A DNA stretch of 64,000 nucleotides, taken from assembly GCF_002008225.1 (NCBI RefSeq), contig NZ_MRDH01000037.1, positions 310,001 through 374,000 of the forward strand, written 5' to 3'. Source of the stretch: Agrobacterium salinitolerans (GTDB lineage: Bacteria; Pseudomonadota; Alphaproteobacteria; Rhizobiales; Rhizobiaceae). Positions 54,504 through 63,851 of this stretch are shown piece by piece; the stretch's first letter is position 1; every line of letters starts with the position of its first letter. A program made the position numbers and the translations under genes. The notes below the pieces were generated by a model. It was not told where the DNA came from, made no database searches, and worked only from the letters and a program-made list of their open reading frames with translations.

Positions 54504-56733
54504 TGTCGTCCTCTTTAATCTTCACAATCGGCAATCGGAAGGAGAACGTGGCTCCCTCACCGACAGTTCCCTCAGCGCCGACCGAACCGTGATGGCGCTC
54601 GACAATTCGTCTCACCAACGCAAGTCCAATGCCCGTGCCCTCGAAATCCTCGACACGCTGAAGCCGCTGAAACACGCCGAAAAGCTTGCCGTAATAGGCC
54701 ATATCGAAGCCGACACCATTGTCTTCGACGGAATAGGTGATGTCGTCTTCGCCTTCAACCGCTGAAATGCTGATGATCGAAATCGGCTCCCGGGAGGAAT
54801 ATTTGATGGCGTTTTCGATCAGATTGTACCAGACCTGCCGCAACAGGGTCGGATCTCCGAATATCACCGGCAGTTTTCCGATCCGCCATTCGATCTGGCG
54901 GCCAGCAACCGCCGGATCGAGAGAACGGCGGACTTCGCTCACCACCTTCTGCATATCGACCGGCTTCATGGTAATCTGCGTGCGGCCAAGCTGAGAAAAA
55001 TTCAGAAGATCGTCCACCAGCCTGCCAGCGCCGAGCGCCGCCTCGGATATCATCTGAAGATAATGCAGGGATTTCTCGTCCAAGGCGTTGCTGCGCTCAC
55101 GCAATAATTGCGCAAAACCGACGATATGGCGGAAAGGCGCGCGCAGGTCATGCGAAACGGAATAGGAAAAAGCCTCCAGTTCCTTGTTGGTCCGTTGCAG
55201 TTCCCGCGTCAGATCCGCCATTTCCTCCGCCTTGCGCAGGACAATACCGATGATCGCGCTGCGCAGCTCCCTTGCGGCTGCAAGCTCGGGCTCCGACCAC
55301 GGAGACGCCGTGCCGCGCAATTGCTCCTTCCAGATTTCGAAGGACTTGCGCGGATGGATGCGTCCGCTTTCCTGCACCGTCTTGTGCGGATCGCCACCCC
55401 AGCGCACTGTTTTTATGACCTCCGGCCGAAACCAGATCAGCCAGCTTCCATGCAGTTCCGAAACCCGCATCGCGATAATCCCGCTGGCGACGGATGCATA
55501 GGCCGACGCAGCAGGGTAATCACCTGCCAGATTGTCGGTCGCAAGAACATCGGTTAAATCCTGCTCACCAAGCCACAGGACAAGCTCTTCAACCTGCTGC
55601 CGTGAAGGCGTCTTGCCGACAAGTTCATATTTGTCGCCAAGAATAAGCGCAGCACCATCGGCTCCCACCTGTTTCAGCAGGTCTTCTCTTTCGTCGTCGC
55701 CTGCAATCAGACCGTCAACCCATTTTTCGGCAGTCGCCATCCGCTTCAGCAGACGCGCCTGAACGTGGCCAAGCTCCACGCGGCGGGATGCATCCTGAGA
55801 ACTCTGCTCCATCGCTATCCGCATCGACAGCAGCTGCGCCGCAAAATCACAGGCCTCTCGCACGGCAAGGGACACCGCATGAGGTGTGGCGTGGTGGCAG
55901 GCGATCAGGCCCCACAGGGCGCCGTTAACGATGATCGACACCGACATGGAAGCGGCCGTGCCCATGTTGCGCATATACTCAAGATGAACCGGAGACACGC
56001 TCCGCAGCTGTGAAAAGCTCATATCGAGTACCGCCCCCGTTTCCGCATTCACCTGCGGTCTCACCGGGACGGGCCGATAATTGGCATCGGGGATCATTCG
56101 CAAACGGTTGATGGTATAGAGTTGCCGCGCCTGCGGCGGGATATCACCCGCCGGAAAACGTAGTCCAAGATAAGACGGCAAAGCCCCGCTACCGGCTTCC
56201 GCCACGACGTGGCCGCTCCAGTCCGGCCCGAAGTCGTAAATCAGGGTGCGATCATACTCACTGATTGCGGAGACCAGTTGCGCTGTTCGAAAAAGCGCAT
56301 CTTCCAGCGACGGCGCGCTATTCAGATATTGCGCCAGACGGGTGAGTTCGCCCATCAGCCTTTCAGCCGATTCGCCCTCCCTCGTCTTTTCCACCTCAAC
56401 GATAATCAGAGGGCCGGATCGATGCGCCGAAACATCGAGTTTCTTTTCGGCCCAGACATATCGGAAAATGCTCTCTTCACTGGAATACCAGGCGGACAAT
56501 GCTGCGAGAAACGGCAACACCACCTCGCTTGCAACGGCACCGATCGGCACTGCCCGACCAATATAGTCAGCGAAATTGTCACTGGTCTGCACCACGGAAA
56601 ATTCCCGCGCAGACAAGACCAGAAGAGCCCCATGCTCCTGAATAGCGCCGGGGATATGGATGGGCTCGGCGCCGCAACTATCCAGTTTCGGCGTAACTGA
56701 ACTCATAACTTTCTCCAGCTGCTCCTTGTGCAA
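54496..56733 (-). CDS. Bacteriophytochrome histidine kinase (Agp1/BphP1 type)
   Basis: A red/far-red light-sensing kinase of 745 residues: PAS (about 20-125), GAF (140-310), PHY (320-500), HisKA (H528 in YSVSHDLRAP) and HATPase. Counting from the TTG start, the biliverdin-binding cysteine is C20, with D197 (FPAGDIPP), H250 and H280 in the chromophore pocket; these numbers match those remembered for Agp1, which supports the TTG start over the ATG at 56706. No haem oxygenase gene lies next to it. It is coupled to its response regulator. Confidence 0.96.
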   Translation of the reverse strand: MHKEQLEKVMSSVTPKLDSCGAEPIHIPGAIQEHGALLVLSAREFSVVQTSDNFADYIGRAVPIGAVASEVVLPFLAALSAWYSSEESIFRYVWAEKKLDVSAHRSGPLIIVEVEKTREGESAERLMGELTRLAQYLNSAPSLEDALFRTAQLVSAISEYDRTLIYDFGPDWSGHVVAEAGSGALPSYLGLRFPAGDIPPQARQLYTINRLRMIPDANYRPVPVRPQVNAETGAVLDMSFSQLRSVSPVHLEYMRNMGTAASMSVSIIVNGALWGLIACHHATPHAVSLAVREACDFAAQLLSMRIAMEQSSQDASRRVELGHVQARLLKRMATAEKWVDGLIAGDDEREDLLKQVGADGAALILGDKYELVGKTPSRQQVEELVLWLGEQDLTDVLATDNLAGDYPAASAYASVASGIIAMRVSELHGSWLIWFRPEVIKTVRWGGDPHKTVQESGRIHPRKSFEIWKEQLRGTASPWSEPELAAARELRSAIIGIVLRKAEEMADLTRELQRTNKELEAFSYSVSHDLRAPFRHIVGFAQLLRERSNALDEKSLHYLQMISEAALGAGRLVDDLLNFSQLGRTQITMKPVDMQKVVSEVRRSLDPAVAGRQIEWRIGKLPVIFGDPTLLRQVWYNLIENAIKYSSREPISIISISAVEGEDDITYSVEDNGVGFDMAYYGKLFGVFQRLQRVEDFEGTGIGLALVRRIVERHHGSVGAEGTVGEGATFSFRLPIVKIKEDDIA

Positions 56734-56860
56734 GAACGTTCGACCTGCTCAAAAGATGCGGCCAGCCTATTCATTATTGCGGGGATGTAAACGTTCGTTT
56801 CGGCAAACGTTTCGAGAGCGGTTTTTGAAACGCGCCCATGCCGATTGCGGGGCGCTGACA

Positions 56861-57886
56861 CTAAACCGCCTTCAAGAGGTAGTGCCCCACCCCCCACACG
56901 TCACCACCATCATGCCCGAAAAGCCCCGCGGTGGCCAGGAAGAACAATCGCCACCGCCTTTCCCAAAGCCGCGCATCGGCACCATAGGTTTGTTGCAGAA
57001 TGGGTCGGATGCGGTCAATTTTTCTGTCGAAGTTTTCGAGCCAATCGAGAGCTGTCCGACGATAGTGCGACCCTGACCAGCGCCACTCCCGCTCGACGGT
57101 GAAAAGCTGGTTGAAACGATGGGGAAGGTCAAAGGCCGGCATGATGCCGCCGGTGAAGAAATGCCGGGCGATCCAGTCGGCAGGATTGTTATGGTCGAAA
57201 CGATAGGATCGGTCGCGGTGGTTAAACACATGCATGAAAAACCTGCCGTCCGGCTTCAGCCACGCGTGAACACGCTCAAACAACACGCGCCAATTCGACA
57301 TGTGCTCGAACATTTCCACCGATACGACACGGTCGAAGCGATCGTTCGTCGTGAAATCATTCATATCGGCCGTTATTACAGAGAGGTTTGAAAACCCAGA
57401 TTCTCGCGCACGACCGATTATATATTCGCGCTGCGACACGGAATTCGAGACTGACGTGATACGCGCATTGGGAAAACGGCCGGCCATATAAAGTGACAAC
57501 GAACCCCATCCGCAGCCAAGTTCCAGAATATCCATCCCGTCTTCAAGGCCGGCATGGGCCGAGGTCTTGGCCAAAGCAACATTTTCAGCTTCATCCAGCG
57601 TCGCCGTGGCATCGTCATAATAACAGCAGGAATATTTGCGATGCTCTCCCAGAACGAGCGCGAAAAATGCCGCTGGCACTTCATAATGCTGTTTGTTCGC
57701 GTCGTCGGTATGGCTGGCGACGGGAAATTTCACCATATCCGACGCGAAAACCTCTTCCGCATCGGCTGGGATGGCGGCAAGCCGCCGCTTCGTCCGTCCG
57801 CAGAGCATATCTATTCCGGCAAGCGTCACGCTATCGCTAAGCGGCGTGCGCTCGGCGGCGTTGATGGCGAGTGCGAGCATGTTCAT
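56861..57886 (-). CDS. Cyclopropane-fatty-acid-synthase-like SAM methyltransferase
   Basis: A 341-residue protein of the CFA synthase/mycolic acid synthase superfamily. The SAM motif LELGCGWGSLSLYMA lies near 120, VVSVEMFEHM gives motif II, and the FHHxx substrate region is replaced by MHVFNHRDRSY. The N-terminal lipid-binding domain of true CFA synthases is shortened. It probably methylates lipid-bound acyl chains or a related substrate. The ATG overlaps the DUF1295 gene end (ATGA). It lies between the phytochrome gene and the lipid cluster. Confidence 0.85.
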   Translation of the reverse strand: MNMLALAINAAERTPLSDSVTLAGIDMLCGRTKRRLAAIPADAEEVFASDMVKFPVASHTDDANKQHYEVPAAFFALVLGEHRKYSCCYYDDATATLDEAENVALAKTSAHAGLEDGMDILELGCGWGSLSLYMAGRFPNARITSVSNSVSQREYIIGRARESGFSNLSVITADMNDFTTNDRFDRVVSVEMFEHMSNWRVLFERVHAWLKPDGRFFMHVFNHRDRSYRFDHNNPADWIARHFFTGGIMPAFDLPHRFNQLFTVEREWRWSGSHYRRTALDWLENFDRKIDRIRPILQQTYGADARLWERRWRLFFLATAGLFGHDGGDVWGVGHYLLKAV

Positions 57887-58677
57887 GGCCTGTCCTCGTT
57901 CTTGCGCGGCCCCGGGAAAAAGGCGTTGACGCGTTGTTGAAGGGCGCGGAATTTTTCCCCGCGCGATTGCAGCATATGGTCTTCAAGCGGCGGAATGCCG
58001 GAGACATGGACAAGCAGCCAGTACATCATCGCCGGTGCGGCGAGCGACGCCCATGACAAGGCCAGCCCCTGAATGGCCAGCAGCGGAAAACTGCACCAGA
58101 AAAGCCATTCGAAAAAATAATTGGGATGGCGGGAATAACGCCACAGGCCGGTTTCGCAGACACTGTTTTTTGCCGCTGCGGTCTTTCTGAATTTCGAGAG
58201 CTGGGCGTCGGAGAGCGCTTCGCCTGCCAGCGCGCCAAGGGCAAGCACCATGGCGATCACGTCAACGATACGCGGAAAACCATGGGTGTTGCTTGCGGCG
58301 AGATAGACCGCGAGAACGAGCACAAAAGCGGCGATTGCCTGTATTTGCAGGAAGATGAAGAGCCGCAGGGCGGCAGCGCTCCCCCATTGCTCCATAAGCT
58401 TTGCATAACGGGGATCTTCCCCGCCTCCTCGCGTGCGCATGCCGATATGGCCGGCAAGCCGCAGGGACCAGACAACGACCAGGAAAAGTGTAGCGCCGCG
58501 CCGCCAGCCGTCTCCGCCGGCGAAAACAACAGCGAAAATTCCGCCAAGCCCGACGCTCGCCGCCCACACCGTGTCGATCCAGCCGCTTGAACCGGTTGCT
58601 CTCTGCAACGCCCAGGCGCCTGCCATCAGAAGCGACATAAGAATGGCCAGCGCCAGGACAACAGAAAATATCACCAC
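57883..58677 (-). CDS. DUF1295 (steroid 5-alpha-reductase-like) membrane protein
   Basis: A 264-residue polytopic protein with about six helices. The C-terminal ETGLWRYSRHPNYFFEWLFW (key residues GLWxYSRHPNYFxE) is the NADPH-site signature of the DUF1295/steroid-reductase/isoprenyl-methyltransferase fold. It is likely a membrane reductase acting on a lipid double bond. It is coupled to the methyltransferase gene downstream and is divergent from the FAD oxidoreductase gene over 186 bases. Confidence 0.87.
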   Translation of the reverse strand: MVIFSVVLALAILMSLLMAGAWALQRATGSSGWIDTVWAASVGLGGIFAVVFAGGDGWRRGATLFLVVVWSLRLAGHIGMRTRGGGEDPRYAKLMEQWGSAAALRLFIFLQIQAIAAFVLVLAVYLAASNTHGFPRIVDVIAMVLALGALAGEALSDAQLSKFRKTAAAKNSVCETGLWRYSRHPNYFFEWLFWCSFPLLAIQGLALSWASLAAPAMMYWLLVHVSGIPPLEDHMLQSRGEKFRALQQRVNAFFPGPRKNEDRP

Positions 58678-58863
58678 TTTGCTCGCCCTTGTGAACAGTT
58701 TGAGGTCGGGTTTCGTGATGGGAAATACGACCGAACCGGCAAAAGAGTTTCAGGCGTCGAACAAAATTTCAGAAAATCAATGCGCCGGTGAAACTGATCG
58801 GGCGCCCTCCTCGTACATGTCGCAGACCCAAAGACTGGATTGGCAATGCGATAGCGAGGAAAA

Positions 58864-60237
58864 ATGGTCGACACCGAAGCGAAAAAACAACAAAGCCGGC
58901 GCCGCATCGCCGTGGTTGGAACGGGAATTTCCGGTTTGTCGGCGGCTTGGCTTTTGTCGCAACGGCACGATGTAACTGTTTTCGAAGCTGCTGATCGCAT
59001 CGGCGGCCACACCAATACGGTGACGTTCAGGACGGACCACGGACAAGTCCATGTCGACACCGGATTCATTGTCTACAACGAGCAGACCTATCCCAATCTC
59101 ACCGCTCTTTTTCGAACACTGGACGTGGCCACGGCGGCTTCGAACATGTCTTTCGCTGTTTCTCTGGATGATGGCGGTTTCGAATATTCCGGCGGAACCG
59201 GCCTTGGCCTGCTGGCCCAGAAGTCCAATATCCTGAGGCCACGTTTCTGGGCGATGCTTGCGGACCTTTTGCGCTTTTACCGCAACGCCCCACGGGACCT
59301 GCATGTGATGGGCGATCTGTCTCTCGATGAATATCTCTCCCGCAATCGGTATGGTTCAGCGTTTCGCGACGATCATCTTTATCCCATGGCTGCGGCCATC
59401 TGGTCCACGCCGGCCATGGAGGTCGGCCGTTATCCGGCGGCGCATTTCATCAAATTCTGCCGCAATCACGGCCTGCTGTTGCTGCGCAATCGGCCGGTCT
59501 GGCGCACCGTCGTCGGTGGCTCGCGCGAATATGTGAAACGCATCACGGCGCCTTTTGCGGATCGAATTCGCCTGTCGACACCAGTGAAGCGCATCCACCG
59601 CCTGCCGGACGGCGTCGAAATCACTACTGCGGACGGCGAAGCCGTGCGCTTCGATGAGGTGGTGATCGCAACCCATGCGGATCAGGCGCTCGACATCCTT
59701 GCCGACGCAACACGCGCCGAACGGCGCATTCTCGGCGCTTTTACCTATACCCAAAACCGCGCCGTGCTTCACACCGACAGCAGCTTCATGCCGCGCCGCC
59801 GCGCTGCCTGGTCAAGCTGGAACTATGTGGCCGACACGCGCATTAAAACGGGCCAGCCGAGCATTACCTACTGGATGAACAGGCTTCAGCCGCTGGGCGA
59901 AATCCCGGACGTTTTCGTAACGCTGAACCCGGCGCGGGAACCGGATCAAGGAAAAATCATCGCCGAGGAAACCTATCACCATCCGGTTTTTGACGCTGGC
60001 ACCGAACAGATGCGTCAGGAGCTATGGGCCTTGCAGGGCCTGCGAAACACCTGGTTCTGCGGCGCTTATTTCGGATCCGGTTTCCACGAGGACGGCCTTC
60101 AGGCCGGCCTCGCCGTCGCCGAAGATCTTGGCGGCGTATCCCGCCCATGGAAGGTTGCCGATGACAATGGCCGGATCATTCGCCTGAATTTGGCGACAGT
60201 TGCGGCAGGCACGGAAGTGATGGAGGTGATGGCATGA
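58864..60237 (+). CDS. NAD(P)/FAD-dependent oxidoreductase (amine-oxidase fold)
   Basis: A 457-residue flavoprotein. The dinucleotide motif VVGTGISGLSAAWLL (18-32), EAADRIGGHTNTV and a C-terminal FCGAYFGSGFHEDGLQAG are typical of the group whose genes accompany DUF1365 and cyclopropane synthase genes. In Rhodobacter a protein of this kind takes part in fatty-acid modification under singlet-oxygen stress. It probably dehydrogenates or otherwise oxidises an acyl chain. The stop overlaps the DUF1365 start (ATGA). Confidence 0.9.
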   Translation: MVDTEAKKQQSRRRIAVVGTGISGLSAAWLLSQRHDVTVFEAADRIGGHTNTVTFRTDHGQVHVDTGFIVYNEQTYPNLTALFRTLDVATAASNMSFAVSLDDGGFEYSGGTGLGLLAQKSNILRPRFWAMLADLLRFYRNAPRDLHVMGDLSLDEYLSRNRYGSAFRDDHLYPMAAAIWSTPAMEVGRYPAAHFIKFCRNHGLLLLRNRPVWRTVVGGSREYVKRITAPFADRIRLSTPVKRIHRLPDGVEITTADGEAVRFDEVVIATHADQALDILADATRAERRILGAFTYTQNRAVLHTDSSFMPRRRAAWSSWNYVADTRIKTGQPSITYWMNRLQPLGEIPDVFVTLNPAREPDQGKIIAEETYHHPVFDAGTEQMRQELWALQGLRNTWFCGAYFGSGFHEDGLQAGLAVAEDLGGVSRPWKVADDNGRIIRLNLATVAAGTEVMEVMA

Positions 60238-61052
60238 CGTCCCCCCTCAACTCGGCGCTTTTTCCCGGCCATGTAACGCATGCGCGTTTCAAGCCGAAAA
60301 CCCATAAACTCGCCTACCGGATTTATTCGCTGCTCCTCGACCTCGATGAGTTGAATGTGCTTGACCGAAAATTGCGGTTTTTCTCCGTAGACCGGTTCAA
60401 CCTTTTCTCATTCCACAGCAGGGACCGCGGCAGCCGCAGCGCCATCGGGCTGCGCCAGCAGATCGAAACAGCCATGACGGCGGCAGGCATGCCGGTGGAC
60501 GGAGGACCGATACGTCTGCTCACCATGCCGCGTGTGCTCGGCTGGGCCTTCAACCCACTCAGTGTCTTCTTCTGTTACGGGCGCGACTTGTCGCTCAAAG
60601 CTATCCTCTGGGAAGTGGACAACACGTTTGGCGAGAGACACGCATACCTGATCCCCGTGGAAGCCGGCAAATCGACCGAGATCGTCCAGCGATGCGAAAA
60701 GGCCTTTTATGTCTCGCCTTTCATGGACATGGATCTCCGTTATGTTTTCCGCGTCACCCCACCCGGCGACAGGCTGAAAATCGTCATCGAGACTTTCGAC
60801 GATGACGGCCTGGTCCTGACCGCCCGCCATCTGGCCCGACGTGTCGAGTTGACGGACAGCGCACTTGTGAAAGCTTTCTTCGCCATCCCCCTCCTGACGC
60901 TCAAGGTCATTCTGGGCATTCATTGGGAGGCGCTGAAAATTTGGCTGAAGGGTGTGCGTTTCAGAAAACGTCCGCTGCCGCCTGCCAGTCCAGTCTCCTT
61001 CCTTCATCCTTCATCGTCGCAAACCGAGGCCAAAATTCATGACCCCGTTTGA
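60234..61052 (+). CDS. DUF1365 domain-containing protein
   Basis: A 272-residue protein starting LFPGHVTHARFKPKTHKLAYRI with the family's R-x-P-x-x-H and the MPRVLGWAFNPLSVFFCY region. DUF1365 proteins are almost always encoded between an FAD oxidoreductase and a cyclopropane-type synthase, as here, and their chemistry is unknown. A hydrophobic segment near 220-245 may attach it to the membrane. It overlaps both flanking genes (4 bases and 14 bases), so the three are made together. Confidence 0.9.
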   Translation: MTSPLNSALFPGHVTHARFKPKTHKLAYRIYSLLLDLDELNVLDRKLRFFSVDRFNLFSFHSRDRGSRSAIGLRQQIETAMTAAGMPVDGGPIRLLTMPRVLGWAFNPLSVFFCYGRDLSLKAILWEVDNTFGERHAYLIPVEAGKSTEIVQRCEKAFYVSPFMDMDLRYVFRVTPPGDRLKIVIETFDDDGLVLTARHLARRVELTDSALVKAFFAIPLLTLKVILGIHWEALKIWLKGVRFRKRPLPPASPVSFLHPSSSQTEAKIHDPV

Positions 61053-62271
61053 CAATCTCACGGAATCATCGGTGAAAAATACGCGTCTTGACCGCCGCAT
61101 CAGCCCTGGCATGTGGCTCATCAGCCGGCTGTTGAGCAATATCGACCGAGGAAGATTACATGTTATTCTTCCCGGCGGCGGTTTCATTGAAAAATCCGGC
61201 GCAACAAATGGCAGCGAGGCGACCATTGTCCTGCATAGCTGGCGCGCGCTCCGGCGAATGCTGCTGAACGGCGACATCGGCTTTGCCGAGGGGTTCATCG
61301 AAGGCGACTGGACAACACCGGATCTGACGGCGCTTATTCGCTTCGCGGCCCAAAATCGCGAGGCGTTCACAAGGTCGATGCGCGGCAGCCTGCCCATGCG
61401 CCTTCTCCACCGCACTGCGCATAGGTTGAATGCCAATACCAGACGGGGCAGCCGCCGCAATATCGAAGCACATTATGATCTCGGCAACGAGTTCTACCGG
61501 CAATGGCTCGATCCTTCGATGCTGTATTCATCGGCGATCTTCGATGACACGGCGTCTACGCTCGAGGCCGCCCAACTGAAAAAACTGGAACGTATCGTCG
61601 ATAAACTGCAATTGAGTGGCGGCGAAAACATATTGGAGATCGGCTGCGGCTGGGGCGCACTCGCCATTCACCTTGCCACCCAGGCCAAAGCCAACGTCAC
61701 CGGCATCACCCTTTCCCCCTCCCAGTTGAAATGGGCAAAAAATGCAGCGGAAAAAACGAAAAGGACAGGCCGCATCGATCTGAGGCTGCAGGATTATCGT
61801 GACCTGAATGGCCAATTCGACAGGATCGTCTCCGTCGAAATGTTCGAAGCAGTCGGCGAGGCCTATTGGCCAAGCTATTTCGAAACGCTGAAAAGATGCC
61901 TGAAACCCGGCGGCCGCGCTGTGCTGCAAATCATTTCGATTGAAGAAAGCCGCTTCGATACATATCGGCGTAAGGCGGATTTCATCCAGAAATACATCTT
62001 TCCCGGCGGTTTTTTGCCCTCGAATGACGCGCTCGAAAAGGCGGTCGGCAAGGCCGGCCTGAAGCTCACGGATAACGAGCTTTTTGGCCAGTCCTATGCG
62101 CTCACGCTCGCCGAATGGCGTCAGCGTTTTCATGCGCGGTGGCAGACGATATCCCTGCTCGGTTTCGATGACCGCTTCCGGCGGCTTTGGGATTATTACC
62201 TTTGCTATTGCGAGGCAGGTTTTGCCGAGGGGACCATAAACGTCGGATTCTACACCATCGAACACGGATAA
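61039..62271 (+). CDS. Cyclopropane-fatty-acyl-phospholipid synthase family protein
   Basis: A 410-residue SAM-dependent enzyme expected to methylenate or methylate unsaturated acyl chains in phospholipids. It has the full N-terminal lipid-binding domain, then HYDLGNEFYRQWLDPSMLYSSAIF (key residues HYDxGNxFYxxxLDxxMxYS), the SAM motif EIGCGWGALAIHLA and VSVEMFEAVG. The motif IFPGGFLPS is also typical. The start at 61039 is inside the DUF1365 end. It is a second synthase within 4 kb of the divergent copy. Confidence 0.92.
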   Translation: MTPFDNLTESSVKNTRLDRRISPGMWLISRLLSNIDRGRLHVILPGGGFIEKSGATNGSEATIVLHSWRALRRMLLNGDIGFAEGFIEGDWTTPDLTALIRFAAQNREAFTRSMRGSLPMRLLHRTAHRLNANTRRGSRRNIEAHYDLGNEFYRQWLDPSMLYSSAIFDDTASTLEAAQLKKLERIVDKLQLSGGENILEIGCGWGALAIHLATQAKANVTGITLSPSQLKWAKNAAEKTKRTGRIDLRLQDYRDLNGQFDRIVSVEMFEAVGEAYWPSYFETLKRCLKPGGRAVLQIISIEESRFDTYRRKADFIQKYIFPGGFLPSNDALEKAVGKAGLKLTDNELFGQSYALTLAEWRQRFHARWQTISLLGFDDRFRRLWDYYLCYCEAGFAEGTINVGFYTIEHG

Positions 62272-62298
62272 GGCGGGACCAAACTACGGAGTGAGACA

Positions 62299-62676
62299 AT
62301 GATGATCAATGGATTGACAGCTGCTTCCGTCCTGTGGCCACTGCTGGTTGCATCCAGCGCCATGGCGGCCGATATCGACGGCAACTGGGCGCGCGGAGAC
62401 GGCAAGGCGAAAGTAATGATCGCGCCCTGCGGCGAAAATATCTGCGCCACAAATACCTGGATCAAGCCGGGAACCCCGAAAGAAAAAACCGGGGACCAGC
62501 TGATCATGGACATAAAGCAGACAGAGGCGGGCAGCTATTCCGGCACCGCTTTCGACCCCCAGCGTGACAAGTCCTACAGGATAACAGTGACAGTGAACGG
62601 CAACGGCATGACCACGAAAGGCTGTATCGTCGCCGGTCTGCTGTGCAAGGGCATAAACTGGACAAGGATCGACTAG
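62299..62676 (+). CDS. DUF2147 domain-containing exported protein
   Basis: A 125-residue protein with a signal peptide (residues 1-24, cleavage after AMAA) and a compact beta-rich domain containing ARGDGKAKVMIAPCGENIC, MTTKGCIVAGLLCKG and WTRID, with four cysteines likely to pair. DUF2147 proteins are periplasmic and of unknown function. It lies 27 bases after the synthase gene and could belong to the same transcript. Confidence 0.88.
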   Translation: MMINGLTAASVLWPLLVASSAMAADIDGNWARGDGKAKVMIAPCGENICATNTWIKPGTPKEKTGDQLIMDIKQTEAGSYSGTAFDPQRDKSYRITVTVNGNGMTTKGCIVAGLLCKGINWTRID

Positions 62677-62745
62677 CCACATCTCCACATTGCTTTGCCC
62701 TCGCATCTTCGCTTCCGCATCAATGCCCTGCAAAGGAAAACACCG

Positions 62746-63174
62746 ATGAAGACCTATTTCGCGGCATACCTTGTTACCCTCGTCGCCTTTCTGGTGATCG
62801 ATTTCATCTGGTTGAGTACGATGGCGTCGCGCCTTTACCGCCCGGCTATCGGCGATCTTCTGGCGGACAATTTCAGGCTTGCTCCAGCGGTCGTCTTTTA
62901 CCTCATCTATGCCGCCGGCCTGACCTTTCTCGCGGTTCGCCCGGCCTTTCAGACGGGGGAATGGACGACCGCGCTGCTTTATGGCGCGGTGGTCGGCTTC
63001 ATGGCCTACGCCACTTACGACCTGACCAATCAGGCGACGTTGAAAAGCTGGTCCACGACCTTGACCGTCGCCGATCTTTTATGGGGAACCTTCGTCTCCG
63101 CAGCGGCGGCCACAATCGGCTATTTCATCACGGCGCGGCTCGTCGGCCCGCTGGAAAATCCGGCGGGCCTGTGA
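62746..63174 (+). CDS. DUF2177 family integral membrane protein
   Basis: A 142-residue protein with four hydrophobic helices. The DFIWLSTMASRLYRPAIGDLL segment (key residues DxxWLxxMxxxxYxPxIGxLL) and AYATYDLTNQATLK are the family signature. Function unknown; it is often found near ECF sigma genes and fatty-acid-modifying genes. The ATG at 62746 begins MKTYFAAY. It precedes the sigma factor gene by 134 bases. Confidence 0.88.
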   Translation: MKTYFAAYLVTLVAFLVIDFIWLSTMASRLYRPAIGDLLADNFRLAPAVVFYLIYAAGLTFLAVRPAFQTGEWTTALLYGAVVGFMAYATYDLTNQATLKSWSTTLTVADLLWGTFVSAAAATIGYFITARLVGPLENPAGL

Positions 63175-63308
63175 TGACGACATCCTCTCTTACCGGCAGC
63201 TTCGTTCCGATACCCCTGCAGCGTATCCGTTGCCGGGTTCCCGGCATACATCTCTTGTCTTCCTGCGAAAGACGGCTCTATAAAGGAGACGCAGCAAGGA
63301 AGGTTCGA

Positions 63309-63851
63309 ATGCAGGCCACAGAGATCGCAAGCCTTATAAACCGCGTCGGCATGGGTGATCGTTCAGCATTCGTCTCGCTTTACCAGGCGACCAGTCCGAA
63401 GCTCTTCGCAATCTGCCTGAAAATCCTGCGTGACAGAACGGAAGCCGAAGAGGCGCTGCAGGAAATCTATATCAAGGTCTGGCAGCGGGCCCGAACATTC
63501 GCCGCCAGTGCCGGAAAACCCGCCACATGGCTTGCCGCCATTGCCCGCAACCATGCCATCGACACGATCAGGGCGCGCAAGCCCATAACCGATGACATCG
63601 AGGAAGCCTACGATCTTGCCGACGAGAGCGTCCGCGATCCTGAGCAGCAGATCGTTCTCGCCGATGAAGGCCGCAGGATCGAAGACTGCATGCGCGAACT
63701 TGAGACCGTACACGCGCAGGCGGTGCGCCGGGCCTATGTCGAGGGCTTGAGTTATCTCGAACTCGCCGAGGAATTGCGCGTGCCGCTCAACACGGTCAGA
63801 ACCTGGCTACGACGCAGTCTCCTCAAACTCAGAGAGTGCATGCAGCGATGA
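63309..63851 (+). CDS. ECF-type sigma-70 factor
   Basis: A 180-residue RNA polymerase sigma factor with region 2 (FVSLYQATSPKLFAICLKIL, key residues for core binding, then RNHAIDTIR) and region 4 (VRRAYVEGLSYLELAEELRVPLNTVRTWLRRSLLKLR, key residues GLSYxExAExLxVPLxTVxTWxRR). It lacks regions 1 and 3, as ECF factors do. AAGGAAGG lies before the ATG. It overlaps the anti-sigma gene by ATGA, so it is a coupled pair and probably autoregulated. Confidence 0.95.
   Translation: MQATEIASLINRVGMGDRSAFVSLYQATSPKLFAICLKILRDRTEAEEALQEIYIKVWQRARTFAASAGKPATWLAAIARNHAIDTIRARKPITDDIEEAYDLADESVRDPEQQIVLADEGRRIEDCMRELETVHAQAVRRAYVEGLSYLELAEELRVPLNTVRTWLRRSLLKLRECMQR

Noticed and set aside
62643-63308. Extension of the sigma factor upstream to 402 residues
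   Set aside because: The extra part overlaps the DUF2177 gene out of frame and lacks similarity; ATG 63309 has AAGGAAGG and gives the normal ECF length.
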